Shown here one piece after another: positions 12,728 to 23,882 of a stretch of 64,000 nt of DNA. Positions within the stretch are counted from its first letter, which is position 1, and each line of letters opens with the position of its first letter. The notes under the pieces are model-generated. The model did not search any database. It was not told where the DNA came from and was given only the letters and a program-made list of their open reading frames with translations. Source of the DNA: Hetaerina americana (Eukaryota > Arthropoda > Insecta > Odonata > Calopterygidae); assembly GCA_022747635.1 (NCBI GenBank), contig JAKTNV010000003.1, positions 53,306,569 through 53,370,568 on the forward strand, given 5' to 3'. Both the position numbers and the translations under genes were made by a program.

Positions 12728-13560
12728 ATCTTGGAACATATCATTGTTAATAATTTCAGGGCATTTTTCGACAATAGGAACGTACTCTACCATAACAAGC
12801 ACGAATTTAGGAAAATCAGATCATGTGAAACACAACTGGATATTTGTATTGATGACACCTTGAAATCAGGTGTAAGGAACACCCAAGTGGACGCCGTGCT
12901 ATTAGAATTAAAAAAGCCTACGACAAGGTCCCTAACGATAAATTGATACACAAACTAAGATATCATGGTATTAATAAGAAAGTGAAAAACTGGATAAGAG
13001 ATTTCTTATCTAACCGTTAACAAGAAGAAGTTGTCGACGGATTGAGTTCATTAGAGGCAGGCGTAACTTAAGGAGTGCCGCAAGGAAGTGTTATTGGGCT
13101 TCTTACTCTTCCTGTTGTACATTAACGACCTAAGCTTCCACTTAGGCAGCAGTCTTAGATTGTTTGCAGACGACACAATTATTAGCAGAGAAATATGACC
13201 ACCGGCAAATTGAGAACAACTTACTTACGATATTAAAAATTTATTAGAAACTGTACAGAAGTGAAATTTTAAAATAAAATAAAAGTTAAACAAGACAAAT
13301 TTTAAATAGATGGGAACGAGTGACGCATTTCAGAACAGGTCAAATACTTGGGAGTCAAACCGACACCAAACCTTTCGCGGGGAAAACGTTAGAATACTCG
13401 TATGCATGTTAGCCTTAAAGACGCTAGGTGTCATCAGACGGGCTGTAGGAAAATGTGATCAAAACGTTAGGGGGAGGTGGAACTTCGTTTAATCACACTA
13501 CATTTAGAATACGCGGCAAGTATCTGAGGACTGGGAGAAAACGTTGCTTAAAGATTTAGG
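12728..13560 (+). pseudogene. Decayed LINE reverse transcriptase (CR1/jockey-like)
   Basis: Joining frames by eye, the plus strand gives successive reverse-transcriptase landmarks. LEHIIVNNF begins at about 12732; a KAYDKVP block lies at about 12913 and a WIRDFLSNR block at about 12990. GVPQGSVIG is at 13074-13100 and LLFLLYINDL at 13101-13131. The catalytic LFADD box is at 13159-13173. A VKYLGV-like segment near 13345 leads into the thumb region. Stops and frameshifts interrupt it throughout, and the 5' part, including any endonuclease, is not visible. The segment around 13300-13370 closely matches 48230-48300, so the two copies belong to one family. It is a dead retrotransposon copy. Confidence 0.85.
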
Positions 13561-13668
13561 TAAAGTTCAGAGTAATTAGTCAGGGACACCAATTATTGAT
13601 TGCATGATGTATATAAGAATATACGTGTGTATGGACTCAATCGTTATTGTATATGGGATAATATAAAT

Positions 13669-13746
13669 GATGGCCGGTGCCTTAACACCCCCGCCACACG
13701 CATTTGCAGCGAATTTCGGTTAATTGCGCAGACATAGATGTAGAAG
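13669..13746 (+). repeat. LINE 3' end fragment
   Basis: Plus-strand pattern GGCCGGTGCCTTAACACCC, then CCGCCACACGC, then a CAGACATAGATGTAGAAGG tail. It shares an extra GG(C/T)(C/T)GGTGC block with the minus-strand copy at 3285-3360 and the plus copy at 49127-49203, which suggests a subfamily of the 3' end. Confidence 0.6.
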
Positions 13747-14214
13747 GTCTAAACGACACGTCATACGTGTATACCCGTAAATGGCGCAGGCAAGGGCAAC
13801 GTAAGTGCATGAGGGTCTGAAAATAAATAATAATATTGCGTGATACTGCATTTCACTTACGACGAAAGATTTACACCGACTCAGCGCCACTGCGCCAACA
13901 TAAGACGTGCGAACTGTTGCGGTTTTTGCTTTCGCGGAATTTTGCGGTATTTGATGAAATGCCTTCGGAACTTTCCATAGGTGCAAGTGTCTGCGGTTGG
14001 AGAGCCACACCTCTCAGGCAACGTCAGAGGTCGGCTTTGCCCCCTGAACCGCTATGGTCTGGCCAAAAATATTCCGAAGTTGTCGTAACCATAGGTTTGC
14101 AAGTGAAGTGGGCATTTTCCACTTAAAATATTCAGTTCTGAGATTCAAAAAGATCCCTCTCATTTTTAATGGCAACTTGGACAGACTGAACGCAGTGAAA
14201 TCAAGTCGACTCAA
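13720..14214 (-). other. Long minus frame with one stop, origin unknown
   Basis: On the minus strand one reading frame runs about 165 codons from 14214 to 13720, with a single TGA at 14014-14016. Its 3' end overlaps the LINE 3' fragment, and plus-strand frames at 13836-14126 and 14054-14290 are also open. I see no recognisable domain. The frame could be an old transposon piece or chance. I do not propose a function. Confidence 0.2.
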
Positions 14215-14290
14215 GAATTGTTATGGTAAATATTCAAAATTGCTGATGAGAGATTCAACTAGTTTTAAGCTTAAACAATCGTTGGAATGA

Positions 14291-15835
14291 TTGAGGGTAT
14301 TGTCTATCCCTGCACTAAGGTCTATCAATACGGCGTGCGAAAACATCTCTTTAAAGGTAGGAGGGGCACTTCCTTACCCTGCACCGCCTTGGGTTTCTCA
14401 TTAAGTGCTGACGCCCTCAAAATCACGTTGGTGGGGTTTATATATAAATAGGTTAAAGGGCTATATCAATATTTAATCGTAAATAGTACTAATATGGATT
14501 GTCCAGATTAGATCCATTGCTAGCCGAGCTTTCTACTCGGCACAATATCACGCGAAACTTAATCAAATGAGAAAATACAACAGAAACACAGCCATGATGT
14601 GAAGAATTTCTTAATGGAAATTTGTGAATTTCCTACACTGCTGAATGTCACCAACGTAAGCATTTCACTAAATCCTCAAAATGCCGATAAGCAATCACTT
14701 TTGCCAGGAATGGTTCGTTAGCTCAATACTTAATGGCTAATGGGTTTGTTTTTCCACAAAATATACAGCTTTCAAGAAAGTTTAACATTTCTTACTGCAA
14801 GAAATCAAAACACAATAAAGACGACGAATTCTTCCATGGAGTTTTGCATTACTAAGTTCAATGCCAACTATGCAAGTCCACACATCCTAATGAGTGTGCA
14901 CACTGGAGTAAACCAACCAATACGAGTAAACGTCCTTGTAACTTGGACTTGAACGAACAGAGCGCCTAGGAAAACCCATAAATAGTGCAATTATACTTAA
15001 CCTCGAGCCCACGAGTTCAGCTCTGACCTTGGGATTCCATAATGTCTGGCTGCGACCTACATGTAGTTTTCTGTTCCATACTTCAGCTGATAGTGTGTGC
15101 GATAGCATTCAGAGTATTTAACAATTATTTCGATCAGCATTCACCTCAGTTTAACTCTCAATAAAATTATTAAGTGTATGATATTTTTACGTTTTTCAAA
15201 GTAGGTTACTTACAGTTTCATATCAAAGATTAATTATTTGGTTTAATAGCATAATCGATTTAAAATTTTCGGAGAGAAAAGGTGTTCTATTTCTTATATG
15301 CATTCGTACGAGATATGTATTTCTTATATTTCCAATCAACCAGGAATTTTCTAAAACGAGCAGAAATTCATGTCGAAGAAAAAATACTTCAATGATTCGT
15401 ATAATATCCAGTGTTCGACGAGGCCTATAATTCGAGTTAAACTTAATTTATGACCAACTACATGCTTTTATTACATAAAAATGGTGGTGCACTCCCAATC
15501 AGCTAAACTAAACACCCGCTTATCATTTTAAAAATCAAGCGTTTCCTCAACAAAGTTAGAAATAAATGATAATATTGACTCCTGATGTTATAACCCTGAT
15601 AATGTTGACTCCATTCAAATTAACGACCACTTAAATCTTTAATTTCATCCGACGTTTTCCTATTACCGCAATTAAATACTTAAAACATTCTAAGTTTATC
15701 ATTTTCACATCATGGAGAAATAAGAGCAGCTACTAAAAATATTAACGGGGCCAATCAGTAGATTGCCTTGAAAATATTTGCATTTAAGTGACCACACGTC
15801 AATCGGCCAAGTCATTTGATACCCGATTTCCCACA
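14291..15835. other. Unannotated AT-rich stretch
   Basis: No gene or repeat recognised. AT-rich throughout, with short frames only. Confidence 0.45.
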
Positions 15836-16510
15836 CCATCATCATCATTAGTATTTCAATCCTAGGATTGGTTTACTGCTGCCCTCCATTCTACTCTATT
15901 AGATGTGAATTCCCTCAATCCCTGATAGTCTCTGTTTTACATCCTTCTTAATTTGTCCTATGTCTCTAGGTCTTACTCGTGGAATCTTTCCTTCTATTAT
16001 ATTCCTTATCAATCCATTGTGCCTCAATATGTGTCCAATACATTTGTTTCTTCTTTTCCGTAGAGTTCTCCAGATGGTCCTATACTCCTCTGCTCTTCTA
16101 TATAATTCCTCGTTCCTTACTTTGTCTGTCCATTTAATCTTCAGCATTCTCCTCCAGCACTATGTTTCAAAGGCTTTTATTCTTCGCTGGTCCACTTTTC
16201 CAATGTACCAAGTTTCGGAGCACCATGCTCCATACGTCTGGACGAATTGCATCCTTGCTTCCAACCTGTGGTTCTTTGAACATAGCCATTGCCTCTTCTT
16301 CATGAATTCGCTTTTAGTTTGGGCTATTCTTCGATTGATGTCGGTCGAACTTCTTCCATCCCATGTTATGCTGGATTTCCCACATTGATACTGATTTACC
16401 TCTGCATTTATCACGTTAACTACACCAAGCTTTGAGGAATATACGCCACTATGTCACTTGTTATTTCGATTGTTCCTATCTTTTCCATTTTTTTCATAAA
16501 TGGTTAGGCT
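15836..16510 (-). pseudogene. LINE C-terminal region and 3' end (second family)
   Basis: On the minus strand two adjacent frames give the C-terminal part of a non-LTR retrotransposon polymerase. ITWDGRSSTDINRRIAQTKS and SETWYIGKVDQRRIKAFE lie at about 16370-16160. KIKWTDKVRNEELYRRAEE and CIGHILRHNGLIRNIIEGK follow at about 16140-15990. These are typical of the thumb and C-terminal region that follows the catalytic domain in RTE- and I-like LINEs; I cannot fix the clade. A frameshift near 16155 separates the frames, and the catalytic boxes are absent. The 3' end finishes in a (TGATGA)n-like tail at 15836-15848, as expected for a 5'-truncated retrocopy. A second copy is at 37070-37385. Confidence 0.85.
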
Positions 16511-16624
16511 TCCCGATAGTAGCTTAATTAGCACCAGTCGCAGTTTATATCTATTTGTTTTTAATATACAATGTCAACCAAGATCTAATACCGTGGACGG
16601 AGATTCGCAAAGGAAATACGTTAT

Positions 16625-16682
16625 TATCCCTACCAGACACCCGAGCGATGGCTCGCAGGATATTAAAATAAATAAAAATAAT
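16625..16682 (+). repeat. LINE 3' end fragment
   Basis: Plus-strand CTACCAGACACCCGAGCGAT followed by GGCTCGCAGGATATTAAAAT matches the 3' end at 47866-47905 block by block and then runs into an AAATAAATAAAAATAA tail. Confidence 0.55.
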
Positions 16683-17680
16683 TTTTCAATTTCATTTGGA
16701 TTGTTTCAAGAGATCAATGCCAAACATTTATCTTTACAAACTCTCATGTTTATTAAATAGATACTACAAACATGTGTTTGCCCTTGTGTTCACGTTTTTA
16801 GTAATTCCTTGTATTTTTACAGTGCACCTTCATAAAAGTCCTGCAGGGTTGCATAGAGAGAAACCACAGAAGTAGCACGTCCTTAAAATTTGTAATCGGA
16901 TACCCTGCACGTGGCACTATAAATGTATACTTCGGAAATAATTATAAGCTCCTCAGTACTGTTTATGGTAGAGCTATGCAGGGACATCCGTTAGCCTGGC
17001 ACTTCGCCCTCTTGCACCGTGCCAGTTGCAATTTGCGTAGGTACGAAGTAAGGAAACGAAGTAAGATTACGTAACTTTCGGCCTTGCTTAGAATAAGACG
17101 CTATAATGAGTGAGTAGAGCGTGCATTAGCTGGAGTGAGGCAAGGAGAGGTCAGTTTAAAAAAATAACATATCGCGATAAACTTAAAAATAAGCATCGTG
17201 ACATACATTTATACGAGTATGTATTAGGGCGATAATTATAGAGGCCTAAGGTTGAAATATAGTCTAACTTAATCTGTTTCAAATAGATGATATCTTGAAA
17301 AACTAAATGAAACCTTCATGAAGCATACCAAGGTGTTGGATCATAATCAAAACATCATATAAATAAGATGGCACGATTTAAATTGACATATTTTTCCGCA
17401 ACGGAGAGGGATCATGATAGGGGAGGGATGGTTGAAGACGTAACAACATTTGGTATTCTGGTTTATAACTATTTTTAAGATAATTATTCCATTACCAATA
17501 TTATTAACGAATTGTCTAAATTAATACAAAATTAGTCAAAACAAAATATACTGTGCACATAAAAATGCTTGTAACCTCTGTAACTTTCATATTTTCGGAT
17601 CGGTTCCCAAACATTTAGTAATTTGTATTGTGGATTAGGTATGACTTGCGTGATATATTATGATTGATACATTATCCATG
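16683..17680. other. Unannotated AT-rich stretch
   Basis: No gene or clear repeat recognised. Confidence 0.4.
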
Positions 17681-17731
17681 CAACACATTCTAGCAGAGGC
17701 TTGTGGGGTATATACCATGTAGATGTAGATG
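17681..17731 (+). repeat. LINE 3' end fragment with GTAGATG tail
   Basis: Plus-strand AACACATTCTAGCAGAGGCT and then GTGGGGTATATACCATG, ending in TGTAGATGTAGATGG. This is the best preserved example in the window of the short GTAGAT-repeat tail that ends this LINE 3' end. Confidence 0.6.
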
Positions 17732-18150
17732 GAAAAATGTAAGAGGCAAATATTTTGGAATTCATTCCAACAATAGAATTTCGCTCCCGCTACGAAATTC
17801 TTCAACAATGTTACTTATTGTACGGTAAATATAATATAATTACAATTAGCGAGAACTGAAGGCAATGAATACATCATTTAATGTCAACCAACACAAGGCA
17901 GACCTAAATGCGAACCTCAGGGTAGATAAAAGTGATCACGATACATGAAAATGTATCTAAACTCTAGGAATGGTGAAGTTGACCGTAGCGTCCACCATGG
18001 CAATACAAATCCCATTAATTCAATTAATAAGCACGATACGGTATTAAATTCACTAGGCGAGTGGCTTACTCAACGTAACGTCACAATCATCGACTTTTTC
18101 TGTGCTCTTTAGAGTTAAATAATAAAATCTGACGAGGTGGCATTTATATA

Positions 18151-18210
18151 TGGCTGATTCCGTCCACCTCCCGCCACACGCCCTTACGGGGTTTTGTGTA
18201 GATACATGGA
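18151..18210 (+). repeat. LINE 3' end fragment
   Basis: Plus-strand TCCACCTCCCGCCACACGCC, then TTACGGGGTTTTGTGTAGAT and ACATGG. It belongs to the CCGCCACACGCCC subfamily, like 13669-13746 and 49127-49203. Confidence 0.6.
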
Positions 18211-18339
18211 ACAGCTACAGATCTGTGGAATACAGGTATCACCTTCTAAATCAAAAGTTCAAAGGAGAGGAGGATACTAATGTAAGACAGATCATTTCCT
18301 CCTAAGGAGCAAATTTTAACATATGGCGATTTGTTTGCG

Positions 18340-19135
18340 ACCTCCCCTTCCCTGAGGGAGAGCCATCTTCCGCCTCGCAACCCCCTCTCGCCTTCGGTCC
18401 GGCCCGCTATTAGCGACCTCCGGGGACGGTGAGCACGATTTCCCAGCGGCTCCCAGCGATAAGAATAATCACCAGCATCCGACGACATCGAATTGAAAAC
18501 CAGACCACTGACGGCATTAACCCGAGCTATGCTCGGCATGCGTGGCCCCGGGGCTCGAACGTATGGCCGGGAGTGTGTGCGTGTGGGGAAGGGGGAGTGA
18601 GGAACCTGGTCGCGTTGTTCCCTCAAATGCCATAAGGGACTGGGAGGAGAGGACTGGAACGGACGGAAATACTCGACCAACACGAATAAGACAGAGGACG
18701 GTCGCTCACCGCTAGCCCTCGCGGGAGATGATACCAGGGTAATTTTGCCACCCGTCGCCCGCCTTCGGAGGGGACGCGTGGCTCGGGGCGGGTGACGGGG
18801 ATGGGACGACCTATTTGGAGGGCGTGGGCGAGCGTGTGGGCATGGGGGAAGAAAGAGCGAACACTCAAGGGGTGATTGGGAATTTCGGCGGCTCCTGGCT
18901 CGGCGATAAAGTGGGTGGATGGCATTCACCTCGGCCATGAATGGGATTTAGGGGGACCGGACACACCTCTTCTGGGACTTCAGTGTGCACGCTCGCCACC
19001 GAGGCGTGGCCACGGTCAAAGTCAGCGGCTCGTGGTGCTCCGGTCAGTGAGTGAACACGAGTATTATTCCCAATCCACCCCGTAGAAACGAGTGACGAAG
19101 TCGGGACGTAAACGCCCCCACGGCGGCGTCGGCCG
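18340..19135. other. CpG-rich, GC-rich island
   Basis: High GC with many CpGs, for example the CCCGTCGCCCGCCTTCGG area near 18750 and CGGCGGCGTCGGCCGCG near 19120. A 230-codon minus frame (18246-18938) and a 100-codon minus frame overlap it, but their Pro/Arg/Ser-rich products look like translated GC-rich DNA. This is one of the better CpG-island candidates, so a distant promoter or first exon is possible though not demonstrable. Confidence 0.4.
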
Positions 19136-19350
19136 CGGTGATTCAGGAAATATTTCGATTGACTCTCCCGACCGAAATTACACGCCGCGCGCTCTTCGAC
19201 GTGCTTTCTCGGAAGGGACGTTTTGAATTATTCTTCGAAATGCATCCAGAACTTCGTCTACTCAAGCGTGATGAAGGGGGGTCGTTGTCAATAAATCGTA
19301 CCTTCGATTTCAGAGTGAAAAAGCTGGCCAAATAGCCTAAAAAAACATTT

Positions 19351-19455
19351 CATCTACATGGTATCCTACGAGGCACCGCTAATATGTGAGGAAGAGGGTA
19401 ATTCAATACCAGCCATGCAACACCAAAAATTAAGTTTTTCTTAATTTTTATCATA
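19351..19455 (-). repeat. LINE 3' end fragment (GAATCACCCCC subfamily)
   Basis: Read on the minus strand, GGCTGGTATTGAATTACCCT is followed by CTTCCTCACATATTAGCGGT and GCCTCGTAGGATACCATG, ending GTAGATG. It aligns with the minus-strand copies at 38561-38655 and 49271-49372, which share a further 40-50 AT-rich bases upstream. Confidence 0.65.
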
Positions 19456-22400
19456 ATAAATGTGAGCAATAATGTGTATCATGATAACTACAGGTGCACG
19501 CACTACGGTAATAAAGCGAGAAATATTTCCGTGTACATAAGACAACAGCTCATTAGTATGAAGAAGGACGATGTTACTTAAGTTAGATGGAATAGTGACA
19601 ACAGACTACACAATATAGAATGAAAAAAAAAGAAAAATACGTTTACCTCCTCGTGCGGTCACTTAACGGCTAATCTGATCCCTTATCGTTCGTGAGTTAA
19701 ATTACATCTTAAATTGGTTCAGCACTTGATCTCTCTAATCATGGGCGATGGATGGGAAATGGGTCCATATCACGAAAACTGCGATAACGAGAGTAAACAT
19801 TCAAGAGAAAAAACAATTCTTTTAGGGTCAGGTTATCATTCGTCCGCGAAATGAGACACGGGGTGAATTTTTTCACAACTTCGTTCAATAAATAAATACT
19901 ATTCAGAACCCAGCTGCAAAATCCATATTTGGCACTTGGTCAACAATGCACAACTGTATAGATACGACATTTGAGTTGGCCCACATCTCTCTGGAGGGAA
20001 GCATGTTATTCACTGCAGTTGGATGTATTTTATTTAACACAGTATGTACATTCAGTAACATTAGAAACAAATATTTCCTTATATAAAAATTGCTTTCTGG
20101 TTCCATATTGCAGAGTGGAGTCCATCTAAACAATGAGTGTTTAATGAGTTCAATTCGTTTTTAACAAATGTAACGTAAAATTTGTCAGCGATGACCTCCA
20201 ATCAAACAAGCTTAAGAATTCATTGCTCGCTAAATAAGTCCGAACATATGACAAAGTATGTATTCCCATAAACTGGGTAAAAAGCAAAGCATTTTTACTA
20301 TGTGATCATCTATATATACGGAAATAAAGCGCACGTTACGCACTTTATTCCATTGCATCACAAAATCAGCAATCAAACAAATCACAAATTAGACAAAAAA
20401 TGAGTTTTATACTCGCGATCCCACATTCAAACGAAACTAGATACATAAAAAGTTTACCCGTACTCATAAACGCAATGCCATATTTAATCAGGTAAAATGT
20501 GTATTTTAACAATCAAAAAATAATAGAGCTGAACACACATCGTTACCAACATTCCAGGGGTCAAATTTGTCCCGCTTTGATTAGCTAATTCGAAATACGG
20601 TCCCTTTATGCTAAAGTAAAATAAACATACCTTAAATATTAAAATCCTGAAATTTATCATGTGGCAACAACAACGTCAAGTCCCGGAATTCAATAAAACG
20701 AAACCTGGTCTCTTTCAACATGATAAAATGAGAGCACAAGGCGTCGTCACTTTCACGTTTCACAATTCCCCAAAACTAGAGGAAAAGAGGGAAAAAAATT
20801 CCTCTCCGTTTAATGGCTCCATGCAGCTCCAGTGCTCTCTCCCCACGAGCAACAATTCAAGTGCTCGGTTCATTTCAGTTCCAATTTGGCAAGCTCGAAA
20901 TGGGACGCGCTGGAATAAATTCGACCACCAAACTTTTTTCTAACTTACGCCGAATAAATTATTTTTTGCATTTCCTATTTTCATCATCTTTCAGTCAAAA
21001 ACAACATTTTGGTCTTGAATAGATTTTTTTAGCGTGATTCACAGGTGTACCCCAAAAGACTGCGAATTTGGATGGCGACTGTGGTTCCTGATAGAGGCAA
21101 AAGAACATCCAAATGGAAAGTTGCAAATTTATGCGAGCGTGGGTTTTAATTTTCACGGAAGTTGGGTGAAAGAAAAAAAAAGCGAGGGTGTTGGGAGAGG
21201 TAGGGTTGTGAAAACATGAAAGAGATGGAATCACCGTAGTCACACAACCTACACTCACAGAAATCGCCAACAAGTCACGCTGTGAAAGTTTCTTTTGGGG
21301 GAACAGAGATTTGCAAACACTGAACGTACACGCGGGAGCATGAATATTACCGGTTTTTCTGAACTTTTACCAAAGTGCGGTTCTTTTCTGATGCAGGCTA
21401 TATCTAAGCGAACTGATTAATTTTCTCTCTTTCTCTCTGGACTCCATCGCTAGTTTTACGCTTTCCTCTCTGGTAGTAAGTGAAAGAATGGCTGACAAAC
21501 GCATTTCCCCTTTCGGAAACAAGGAAATAAATTCCCAATGAAAACTTGGCGCTTACAAATGTCAATGATCACTTCAAAGAGCGAATGGATGGGCAGCAAT
21601 CCACTGGGACGCGATATTCGCGGTTGTCATACAGTGCTTGAAAAAAAATCCCTGACCTCCCGTCGACCTTTACGGTAGCTGCCATCCTAAAAGTTGATGT
21701 GTTCCCATCTGATTACAGCAATGTGATTGAGGGATATGATTAAGTTGAATAGATCACATTAGAATTCTCACATTTATCATCTGTCGAGAAAAAATGTGGA
21801 CATTTTTAAGAGCGCTCAGCAGACTTTGATTAATTAACTTCGCCAAAAAAAATGGGTGACGAGTTACCACGGCTGAGAATTACCTATGTTAACGGCTAGG
21901 GAGAGTAGGCAGTGAAGGAATCCCACGAATATTGAACGAGTGGAACACACTTTAGTTATAAAAGGGGGAAACGCATTGGGATAAATCTGTGACATAGCGG
22001 ACTGCTAACAATGTGCTACGTGACCAAGGACGACTTCTCTAGCTTTTCCTTTGTTTGAGGACTTCGGAGGTACCGGTGCGCGAAAAATCACGTACGCCGA
22101 CTCACTCTAGGTGCTTCTCTGTGCAACTTTTAAATCCAACCCGCTGCTCCTAGGCCAGAAAAAACTTCTAGATGAAATTAACGATTACAACATGGGCAAT
22201 ATTCCCAAACACACATCATCAAGTTAGTCGATTTACGATTATCGTTATATTCGAGAAAATTCTTCCGAGAGAGAGAGAGAGAGAAGTAATGGAATTATAA
22301 ACCTCGCCCCATAGTTTTGACGAACATAGCAAGTGGCCGCCCGTTCCAAAAAACCTATGTAATCAAATTTCCATGAGTCCGAATGACGCGAATGGCGTGA

Positions 22401-23455
22401 CACGTTTGCACGAGCAGGTACAAATACACTTATGAACCTAAAACTTTGTATGCAAACATATTTCACTCGATTAGAGATATATTACTTTCATCAGGAACAC
22501 TTCTAAGGAGGGAGGCGTGTTAAACATTCAATCGCAGCCCGGACATGTCTCGCATGCTTGTTATAAGCTTCATTTTTGCTATAATTAGGCATAATTAATT
22601 CAATGATTACATTATAGTAGTTCATTTTCACGTAGTTCAGAGCTATTGAGGAAAAAGGTTCATTAATGAGCAGTGACTTGCTGGGCATCATGTGAAACCC
22701 TATAACAGTTTGTCTCGTATAGAAAGAGAACGCCATGGCATTTAAAACAAACAAACAAGTAATATGCAATAAATATTACCGAAGTCGGTCTTCCCGTTCC
22801 ACCGTGAAACGCGGTTTAATAAAATAGTTTAAAGAAACGAAATGTAAAAAGTGAACGCCTAAAATTTAAATAAAGTAATGAAATCGCTGAAAACGCTTCA
22901 GTACATTCACTTTAATAGTGTTACCTATAAAAGCTGATGAATGTACGTTTCATTCATAGAAATTTAACGCGAGTGACATCCCATCTCAATAAAAGGAATA
23001 TTCGACAAAAATATATCCATGTAGAGTTTCTGGATTTATTAAAACAACTTAAGAGAAGGCGGGCTTAGATGGACACATGTCCATCTAAACATCTACTTGA
23101 TATGTTAAGAGTTGGGATCATTAAGGAGAGTTGTCGTTTCGAGGAAGTCAGACCTAATCTAGAAAGCGTGCCAAGCATTTGTAACCCTGTACATAAAGGT
23201 GTAATTTCTTAAATGAACAGCATACGTAGGAAATCGGTGTGTTACGTGGAAAAAATCATTAAGAACGAATAATTATGGGAAACTCAGATTGGAAGCCATA
23301 CATAACATAGACGGTTAAATACACGAACGTTTAACGATGACGCACATGGAATAATTTAATAACTCGTATTACATTGACTTATGTGCGAGACCATAGTATG
23401 AAGTCAAGAGAAATTAATTACCAAAGAGACCCATATCTCAAGCACAGTTATCAAC
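19456..23455. other. Long unannotated AT-rich stretch
   Basis: Four kilobases with no recognisable gene, RNA or transposon. It contains one short GA array at about 22269-22285. Frames are below 95 codons, and those at 20.6-21.3 kb overlap antisense. Confidence 0.45.
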
Positions 23456-23459
23456 CCAA

Positions 23460-23700
23460 GGGTTGGTTTAGCAGACGAGGATAGAACTCACAAAGTACTA
23501 AGCCCAATGGCGTGTGAAATTCACACATCAGAATAGGGGAGTCAGTTCCTTTCCTTGCCTTCCCCCTGTGGTTTCCCAGAAAGATCTGGGACCCAAAAAA
23601 TCACACAGCTTGGATTGAGCTCAGGGTTCCAAGAGGCGCCCCCAGGAATCGAACCCAGGGATGGGCTAAACGCTCAACCCATTGGACTGCCACGTTTCAC
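23460..23700 (-). repeat. tRNA-derived SINE, family B
   Basis: On the minus strand from 23700: a GTGGCAGTCCAATGGGTTGA head resembling an A box, then CCCTGGGTTCGATTCCTGGG, which contains a perfect B box (GGTTCGATTCC, about 23647-23657). The body carries CCCAGATCTTTCTGGGAAAC and a 3' part GCCATTGGGCTTAGTACTTT. The distance between the A and B boxes is tRNA-like. The body differs from family A. This copy keeps a good RNA polymerase III promoter, but expression cannot be judged. Confidence 0.75.
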
Positions 23701-23842
23701 AGAGGGAGATAAGTAACCGATTTTCCTTTCGACAATTTGTGATCGCAGCAGGAGAAAACATCACGTGCGACAATTCTAACTATCCGAAAATATAATTACA
23801 GCCATCGCTAATATACACTAACTAATGGATGGTCATATGACA

Positions 23843-23882
23843 CTTCCTGTCCAACACAACCTTGTGGCGGCTTGCGGAGTGA
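23843..23882 (+). repeat. LINE 3' end fragment, short
   Basis: Plus-strand CTTCCTGTCCAACACAACCT then TGTGGCGGCTTGCGGAGTGA matches the 3'-end core in order and spacing but lacks the tail. Confidence 0.45.

Noticed and set aside
18246..18938. 230-codon minus frame
   Set aside because: Pro/Arg/Ser-rich, lies in a CpG-rich island, is overlapped by other frames on both strands, and shows no domain.
19138..19335. 65-codon plus frame next to the CpG island as a first exon
   Set aside because: The antisense strand is also open for 62 codons over the same DNA, and the peptide resembles nothing known to me. Without expression data it cannot be supported.
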